A DNA stretch of 10,150 bases, from positions 1 to 10,150 of the forward strand of contig CAYRMJ010000049.1 of NCBI GenBank assembly GCA_964425415.1, given 5' to 3'. Source of the stretch: JAADDK01 sp964425415 (GTDB lineage: Archaea > Thermoplasmatota > Thermoplasmata > Thermoplasmatales > Aciduliprofundaceae). The notes under the pieces are model-generated. The model was not told where the DNA came from and made no database searches. It saw only the letters and a program-made list of their open reading frames with translations. The stretch's first letter is position 1. The number at the start of each line of letters is the position of its first letter. The position numbers were made by a program, and so were the translations under genes. Shown here piece after piece: positions 5,822-10,150 of this stretch.

Positions 5822-5829
5822 AGGGATTC

Positions 5830-5844
5830 TCCCCTCTTAGGGGA
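5830..5844 (-). promoter_or_regulatory. Hairpin in the L15e mRNA leader
   Basis: On the minus strand TCCCCT-AAG-AGGGGA forms a perfect 6-bp stem with a 3-nt loop, ending 8 nt before the AGGAGGT ribosome-binding site. A second possible stem (AACAG / CTGTT, 5844-5860) directly abuts it, but the predicted transcript start near 5854-5856 would cut it. Ribosomal-protein leaders often carry structures for autogenous control. That role here is inference. Confidence 0.4.
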
Positions 5845-5874
5845 ACAGCTCCCATCTGTTGGAGTGAAGCACAC

Positions 5875-5887
5875 TAAATATAAAAAA
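5875..5887 (-). promoter_or_regulatory. TATA box of the L15e-DUF54 operon
   Basis: The minus strand reads TTTTTTATATTTA. The box centre near 5880-5883 predicts a transcript start about 5854-5856, giving L15e a leader of roughly 45-50 nt, unlike the leaderless genes nearby. The same T-run lies about 25-30 nt beyond the cyanophycin synthetase stop and may also terminate that transcript; a weak CCAG/CTGG stem (5899-5909) precedes it. Confidence 0.5.
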
Positions 5888-5912
5888 TTATTTGTTTTCC
5901 AGTTGCTGGCTT

Positions 5913-8504
5913 TTAACTCAGTAACCCTCTTATTTCTTCCACATTCTCAATTCCCATTAATATGAAAAGTGCATCACCATCCTGCATCTCATTGTAAGCA
6001 TCTTTTACGGCATCTTCCCATTCTTCATACACTCTTACATCTCCACACCCTGATTTCAATGCACCTATCTTCAAATTTTCAAGCAAATCTTTCTTGTCTC
6101 TGCCTCTCAAATCCTTCTCTCTGGCGGTTATGAAGACATGGTCAAACACAGTGCCGGCTACAAAGCCATTTTTAATCAACAGCTCAGTTTTTCTGTCTCC
6201 GGGAATTGCAATGACGCACCAGCTATCGTTTACGTTCATATACTTTGCAAAATCTTTAAGCTTGGATATTGCATCAGGATTGTGCGCATAATCTACCACG
6301 ATGCGCTTTTTACCCATCTCCAGCACGTTGAAACGGCCCTCAAATTCATACGGGGTGGTTTGGGATAACACCTCTCTTATATTTTCATTACTCACATTCA
6401 TCAGCTTTGCGATTAAAATTGCAGAGAGGGAGTTGTCCAAGTTGGTGGTAATTTTGCCACCTCCAGCGTACACAATCTCAGAAACTTTCACTACCTTCTC
6501 TTTTTCTTCACCATTATGATATATGACCCATCCATCTTCCACATACACCGCTTTTCCACCATTTTTTAGCACACTGTCAACAATATTGTTTTTGGTTTTT
6601 GAAAACACAGCTTGCTTTCCTCGTGCTCTTTTTAATAGATTTTCAGCATAATCGTCCTCGCCGTTCACCACAGAATATCCCTCAGGTAAAACCGCTTCTG
6701 TAATCACCGATTTTATCCAAAATATGTCATCGGTGTTCTCAATGCCATCTACACCAATATGATCTTCTCTGATGTTCAAAACACAACCTATGTAGGCTCT
6801 ATCATAAGCAAGTCCCCTTCTCCATATACCGCCCCTAGCGCATTCTAGCACGGCCACATCCACATTTTTGTCTCTTAACACTATACCTGCACTCCAAGGA
6901 CCTGTGGTGTCTCCACTGATTATCTTCACTCCATTTATGTATATCCCGCCGGTGGTGGTCATACCAACATGATACCCTGCTCTTTCCAGTATCTTGCCCA
7001 CCAATCTTACCACACTTGTCTTTCCGTTTGTTCCTGTGATGGATATTATGGGTATGCGCCCGTTTCCCTCAGGAAAAAGGTAATTCACAATTTCAGAACC
7101 TACATCTCGCGGCTTTCCAACTGTGGGCTTCAGGTGCATTCTCAGCCCCGGAGCTGTGTTTATCTCAATTATGCCCCCATTTCCCTCACCCAAAGGTTTT
7201 TTAGGGTCTTTTATTATGGCATCCACCCCGCACACGTCCAAACCAATTACCTTTGCAGCTCTTTCAACTGCCATTCTTACCTCATCGCATATCTCATCTG
7301 TTACGTCCTCAGCCGTACCGCCAGTGCTCAAATTAGCATTTCTCCTGAGATACACTACCTCGCCTTTTGGGACCACATCAGTCATTTTAAATCCCTGCTG
7401 CTTCAGATAATTAACTTCCTCCTCACCCAATTTGACCTTTGTTAGGTAGTTCTCGTGACCCCAGCCACGCAGAGGATTGTTGTTGAGTGCATCCACCAAT
7501 TCCTTTACAGTGCTCTTTCCATCGCCTACAATGTAAGGAGGTGTTCTTTTTGAAACTGCAACAACCTTTCCGTTTACCACTAAAAACCTGTAATCATCAC
7601 CCACCATGTACTTTTCAACCACTATGTACTTTGAATGCCTTCTCGCCACATAAAAAGCATCTCTCACCTCTTGGGGAGTTTTAATATTTCCAATTACGCC
7701 CTTTCCATGGTGCGAGTCCAGAGGCTTGACAACCACAGGATACCCAATCTCCTCTGCTGCATGAACCGCATCATCAGGGTCCTTTACTTCCATACCCTTG
7801 GGTACGGGTATTCCGGATAGTTCAAGAAGCTTTTTGCTCATTATTTTGTCCTTTGCTATATCGCTTGATAGCAAAGAGGTGTGAGAAGTCACAGTTGCGC
7901 TTATGTACTTTGCATACTTGCCGTAGCCGAGCATGAACATGCTCCATCTAAAATCAATGGGTGATATGGGTATGTTTCTATTCTTTGCAGCGTTAAGAAT
8001 TGCGGAGGTGCTGGGCCCAAGTTTCTCTTTTGAGTACATATTGAAAATATCGTTGAGGTACACATCTCGTTCCTCTTTGCTTATATCATTGCCCTGCATT
8101 AATGTGTGAACGATGTCAATTGCGTACTTGAGAGTCAATCTGGAAGTTTCCTCGTATCTGTACTCTATGGCAATCCAGTAAACATCATCCATTATCCAGA
8201 TGCTCTTTCCAAATTTCACATTCTCCCCCAGCATATTCATTATTTCAATGGCCACATGCTCTGATATGTGCGGAAGATATGTGCCTTCTTTCAATCTCCT
8301 CACAAATCCCCCTTTCACGCCGTAGGAGCATTTGTGCTCTTCCAATCCGGGAAAGAGTTTCAAAAGCTTATCAATGAATCCCGGCACATCCTTTGAAGAT
8401 ATGTTCAAAAATTCGTTGAGTTTCACTTCTGCGTAGATTACAGGGAACAATGCAAACACATTTGCGCCCTTCAACGCCCTTATCTTCCTCACCTCAAGCC
8501 CCAT
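5913..8504 (-). CDS. cphA: Cyanophycin synthetase
   Basis: CphA polymerises aspartate and arginine (sometimes lysine) into cyanophycin, an insoluble nitrogen/carbon reserve, using two ATP-dependent ligase sites. This 863-residue protein (from ATG 8504) has the full three-part layout. An N-terminal domain carries HISEHVAIEIM (79-89). An ATP-grasp domain (about 215-480) has PVVVKPLDSHHGKGV (256-270), a VEKYMVGDDYRFLVV strand (296-310) and EINTAPGLRMHLKP (447-460). A Mur-ligase-like domain (about 485-863) has the P-loop ITGTNGKTS (489-497), ECARGGIWRRGL (554-565), EDHIGVDG (580-587), EGRF (722-725) and VDYAHNPDA (737-745). Length is normal and all ligase motifs are intact. ATG 8504 fits family starts (VRKIRALKGAN); a TTG at 8519 is the alternative. 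It is divergent from a cyanophycinase-family gene. Actual polymer composition cannot be read from sequence. Confidence 0.93.
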   Translation of the reverse strand: MGLEVRKIRALKGANVFALFPVIYAEVKLNEFLNISSKDVPGFIDKLLKLFPGLEEHKCSYGVKGGFVRRLKEGTYLPHISEHVAIEIMNMLGENVKFGKSIWIMDDVYWIAIEYRYEETSRLTLKYAIDIVHTLMQGNDISKEERDVYLNDIFNMYSKEKLGPSTSAILNAAKNRNIPISPIDFRWSMFMLGYGKYAKYISATVTSHTSLLSSDIAKDKIMSKKLLELSGIPVPKGMEVKDPDDAVHAAEEIGYPVVVKPLDSHHGKGVIGNIKTPQEVRDAFYVARRHSKYIVVEKYMVGDDYRFLVVNGKVVAVSKRTPPYIVGDGKSTVKELVDALNNNPLRGWGHENYLTKVKLGEEEVNYLKQQGFKMTDVVPKGEVVYLRRNANLSTGGTAEDVTDEICDEVRMAVERAAKVIGLDVCGVDAIIKDPKKPLGEGNGGIIEINTAPGLRMHLKPTVGKPRDVGSEIVNYLFPEGNGRIPIISITGTNGKTSVVRLVGKILERAGYHVGMTTTGGIYINGVKIISGDTTGPWSAGIVLRDKNVDVAVLECARGGIWRRGLAYDRAYIGCVLNIREDHIGVDGIENTDDIFWIKSVITEAVLPEGYSVVNGEDDYAENLLKRARGKQAVFSKTKNNIVDSVLKNGGKAVYVEDGWVIYHNGEEKEKVVKVSEIVYAGGGKITTNLDNSLSAILIAKLMNVSNENIREVLSQTTPYEFEGRFNVLEMGKKRIVVDYAHNPDAISKLKDFAKYMNVNDSWCVIAIPGDRKTELLIKNGFVAGTVFDHVFITAREKDLRGRDKKDLLENLKIGALKSGCGDVRVYEEWEDAVKDAYNEMQDGDALFILMGIENVEEIRGLLS

Positions 8505-8524
8505 AAAGGAGGCAAGCAAATGGC

Positions 8525-8534
8525 AAAATATAAA
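8525..8534. promoter_or_regulatory. Shared, nearly symmetric TATA element of cphA and cyanophycinase
   Basis: AAAATATAAA on the plus strand reads TTTATATTTT on the minus strand, so it can serve as a TATA box either way. Its centre lies about 26 nt from cphA ATG 8504 on one side and about 29 nt from the cyanophycinase GTG 8559 on the other. Both mRNAs would then be leaderless or nearly so. No other TATA-like element lies between the two genes. Confidence 0.55.
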
Positions 8535-8558
8535 TCTTTCTCCGTTTTTCTCCTCTTC

Positions 8559-9329
8559 GTGAAAGGCAACATATTTGCAATTGGTGGGAATTTAGAGTTG
8601 GCTCCGCAGAATCCAATAATTGGTGAGATACGAGACAGGTTCTTATCAAAGAGATTGGTTATAATATCCACCGCTAGCTCCGACCCGGATAAGGCTGGCA
8701 AAAAGTACAGTTTCATATTCAACACATTTGGAATTGATACCTATGTGATTTCCGCGGTTAAAAGAGAGGAAGCAGATAGGGAAAAATACGCAAAAATCAT
8801 AAGAGAATCAGGAGGCGTGTTCTTCACAGGCGGAAATCAGATGCGTCTAACATCCATAATCGGCGGCACGGAGATTCATTATGCCATAGCGGAAAAAATG
8901 AAAGAGGAGGATTTCATCGTTATAGGCACAAGTGCGGGGGCTGCAGCCATGCCCGAGACAATGATTGCGTACAGTGAACCTGAAGAGGCGCTCAGCAAAG
9001 GTGCAGTGAAGTTGTCTCCGGGATTGGGGTTTGTGAGTGGCATAATTATTGATACTCATCTAATATCCAGAAACAGGATTTGGCGCCTGTTGCAGGTGGT
9101 TGCTGAAAATCCAAAAATAATTGGCATAGGGCTGGCCGAAAATACGGGAATTCTGATAAATAAAAGAGGGGAATCAAGAGTGGTGGGCGAAGGTGTGGTG
9201 GTCATTGTGGATGGGGAGAAGATAACTTATACAAACATTCCAGAGATAAGGGACGGGGAGGTGTTCACAGTTAAAAATATAATGGTTGATTTGCTCACTC
9301 ACGGTCAATCTCTTAATTTGCCAATCTAA
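8559..9329 (+). CDS. cphB: Cyanophycinase-family serine hydrolase (peptidase S51)
   Basis: Cyanophycinase cuts cyanophycin into beta-Asp-Arg dipeptides. From GTG 8559 the product has 256 residues, close to the usual size of cytoplasmic CphB, and no export signal. Motifs are KGNIFAIGGN at the start, the FFTGGNQMRLTS loop (88-99), the nucleophile elbow VIGTSAGAA (Ser125), LGFVSGIIIDTHLISRNR with the catalytic His167, and IGIGLAENTG with the Glu (194) of the triad. The usual DQH has become DTH, so one substrate-pocket Gln is replaced and specificity may differ. I prefer GTG 8559 because family proteins begin at (M)KGxLFIIGG and a TATA box lies just upstream. ATG 8520, 39 nt earlier in frame, has a GGAGG 7 nt before it and cannot be excluded (269 residues). 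Its stop interlocks with dphB. Confidence 0.87.
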   Translation: MKGNIFAIGGNLELAPQNPIIGEIRDRFLSKRLVIISTASSDPDKAGKKYSFIFNTFGIDTYVISAVKREEADREKYAKIIRESGGVFFTGGNQMRLTSIIGGTEIHYAIAEKMKEEDFIVIGTSAGAAAMPETMIAYSEPEEALSKGAVKLSPGLGFVSGIIIDTHLISRNRIWRLLQVVAENPKIIGIGLAENTGILINKRGESRVVGEGVVVIVDGEKITYTNIPEIRDGEVFTVKNIMVDLLTHGQSLNLPI

Positions 9330-10102
9330 TCTCTCGTAATATCCTTCGGGGCTCCTGCAAGGCGCACCAGCGCCTCCTCCTCAGCAAAGTGCAGCTTTCC
9401 CGGAAATACGAGGGTGTGCAATGGCGGCCCGAAATTTTCATTTATCAAATCTTCAATGTGGCCTGCACGCAGGACGCAATCGGGTGCGCCAGCTCTTGCC
9501 ACCACAGCTATCAAACTTCTCTCTGTGATTATCCCCTTTCCTTTCTTCTCCTCCATTTTGAGCAGAATATCCATCGCCTCGTTGGCGGTCATGGGCCTTG
9601 GATTCAAATCAAGGAGAATCAAGGTGTGCAATCCCCGGGCGAAGTTTTCGGCTATGAAATCATACGCACTTGTTGGAAAGTAATTCTCCTGCGGAAATGG
9701 AAGCGAGACCGTTCTTCCAAACTTGTAATTTTGCAGTCCTAAAAGTCCTGGGGCTGCGGTGATGATTGACGCGTTATGCACAATTTTAGTTTTTATTCCT
9801 CTTTCCTCGGCCATTATTCGCAGAGATACATGGGTGGTGGCCATCATGGGGTCCCCGGCTATCAGGAGAACCACATTCTTATAACGAGCGGCATCAATTA
9901 TTATCTTTCCATTTTCAACCTCTTCTCTGCTGAGCACTTTGATGTCCTTTCCCATCTTATCCGATAAACTATCAATGGATTCGCCAATCAGGCGCGAGGT
10001 GTAGAACTCTGCAAACACCATATCTGCACTCTCTATGGCTTCCTTTCCTCTAATTGTCAGGTCTTGGTAATCGTACAATCCTAAGCCTACAAAGGTGAGC
10101 AT
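9326..10102 (-). CDS. dphB: Diphthine synthase DphB (Dph5-type methyltransferase)
   Basis: DphB uses SAM to methylate the modified histidine of translation elongation factor aEF2 repeatedly during diphthamide synthesis. The 258-residue product is a typical tetrapyrrole-methylase-fold enzyme of normal length: MLTFVGLGLYDYQDLT start, IESADMVFAEFYTS (23-36), the SAM-binding IAGDPMMATTHVSL (81-94), VHNASIITA (108-116), SLPFPQENYFPTSAYD (133-148), LLDLNPRPMTANEAMDILL, VVARAGAPDCVLRAG (200-214) and the terminal GPPLHTLVFPGKLHFAEEEAL (225-245). No Shine-Dalgarno motif precedes ATG 10102, and a TATA-like box is placed for a leaderless mRNA. Its last bases overlap the cyanophycinase stop by 4 nt on the opposite strand. 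Confidence 0.96.
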   Translation of the reverse strand: MLTFVGLGLYDYQDLTIRGKEAIESADMVFAEFYTSRLIGESIDSLSDKMGKDIKVLSREEVENGKIIIDAARYKNVVLLIAGDPMMATTHVSLRIMAEERGIKTKIVHNASIITAAPGLLGLQNYKFGRTVSLPFPQENYFPTSAYDFIAENFARGLHTLILLDLNPRPMTANEAMDILLKMEEKKGKGIITERSLIAVVARAGAPDCVLRAGHIEDLINENFGPPLHTLVFPGKLHFAEEEALVRLAGAPKDITRD

Positions 10103-10123
10103 CGGAGCACAATCTTGAGGCAG

Positions 10124-10133
10124 TATTTAAAAA
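10124..10133 (-). promoter_or_regulatory. TATA box of dphB
   Basis: The minus strand reads TTTTTAAATA, centred about 27 nt before ATG 10102. The predicted transcript start is the first base of the start codon, giving a leaderless mRNA like those of the FKBP, methyltransferase and cphA genes. Confidence 0.55.
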
Positions 10134-10150
10134 TGTGCCTTCCCAAAAAT

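Noticed and set aside
5844..5860. Second hairpin (AACAG/CTGTT) in the L15e leader as a firm feature
   Set aside because: The stem is only 5 bp, and the predicted transcript start near 5854-5856 falls within it, so it may not exist in the RNA.
5809..5874. 22-residue upstream extension of L15e (MCFTPTDGSCSPKRG...)
   Set aside because: It lies before the strong AGGAGGT site, partly upstream of the predicted transcript start, and covers the leader hairpin; it has no L15e homology.
6969..7445. 158-codon plus-strand frame inside cyanophycin synthetase
   Set aside because: It is antisense to the conserved ATP-grasp/P-loop region, has a Ser/Cys/Tyr-rich composition typical of reverse-strand shadows, and has no start signals.
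8505..8519. TTG 8519 as the cphA start
   Set aside because: It adds only LASF-type residues, lacks a ribosome-binding site on that strand and fits the TATA spacing less well than ATG 8504, although it cannot be fully excluded.

Overview
The window is archaeal chromosomal DNA. It carries archaeal/eukaryotic-type ribosomal proteins (S19e, L39e, L31e, L15e), the PDCD5-like DNA-binding protein, aIF6, a DUF54/COG1325 RNA-binding protein and diphthine synthase. TATA-like boxes lie about 25-28 nt upstream of several start codons (leaderless genes), and GGAGG/GAGGTGAT Shine-Dalgarno sites precede genes inside operons. The base composition leans to AT, with many ATA, AGA and AGG codons. I infer a Thermoplasmatota-like or other moderately AT-rich euryarchaeote, perhaps near Aciduliprofundum/DHVE2. 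The lineage is a guess from gene content and was not tested.

Layout. 1-268 is non-coding; it holds a 17-bp tandem duplication, a 16-bp perfect palindrome and the promoter of a ribosomal operon. 269-2189 (+) is that operon: S19e, PDCD5-like, L39e (51 codons), L31e, aIF6. 2186-3364 (-) is a two-gene operon: a lysine/glutamate-rich two-helix membrane protein of unknown role, then a UPF0173-type metallo-beta-lactamase-fold hydrolase with a TTG start. 3412-3936 (+) is a small HemK2/Mtq2-type methyltransferase, divergent from that operon. 3969-4793 (+) is a membrane-anchored FKBP-type prolyl isomerase with its own leaderless promoter. 4762-5808 (-) is an L15e-DUF54 operon, with a structured leader ahead of L15e. 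5913-8504 (-) is a full-length cyanophycin synthetase, divergent from a cyanophycinase-family serine hydrolase at 8559-9329 (+). 9326-10102 (-) is leaderless diphthine synthase DphB.

How the genes fit together. Most of the window serves translation: ribosomal proteins, the 60S/50S anti-association factor, probable release-factor methylation and diphthamide synthesis on aEF2. The accessory part is the cyanophycin pair, which should make and break a multi-L-arginyl-poly-L-aspartate (or similar) storage polymer. The two genes appear to share one nearly symmetric TATA element, so both would start leaderless from a bidirectional promoter. Gene packing is tight: all three convergent gene pairs overlap, two of them by exactly 4 nt through interlocked stop codons.
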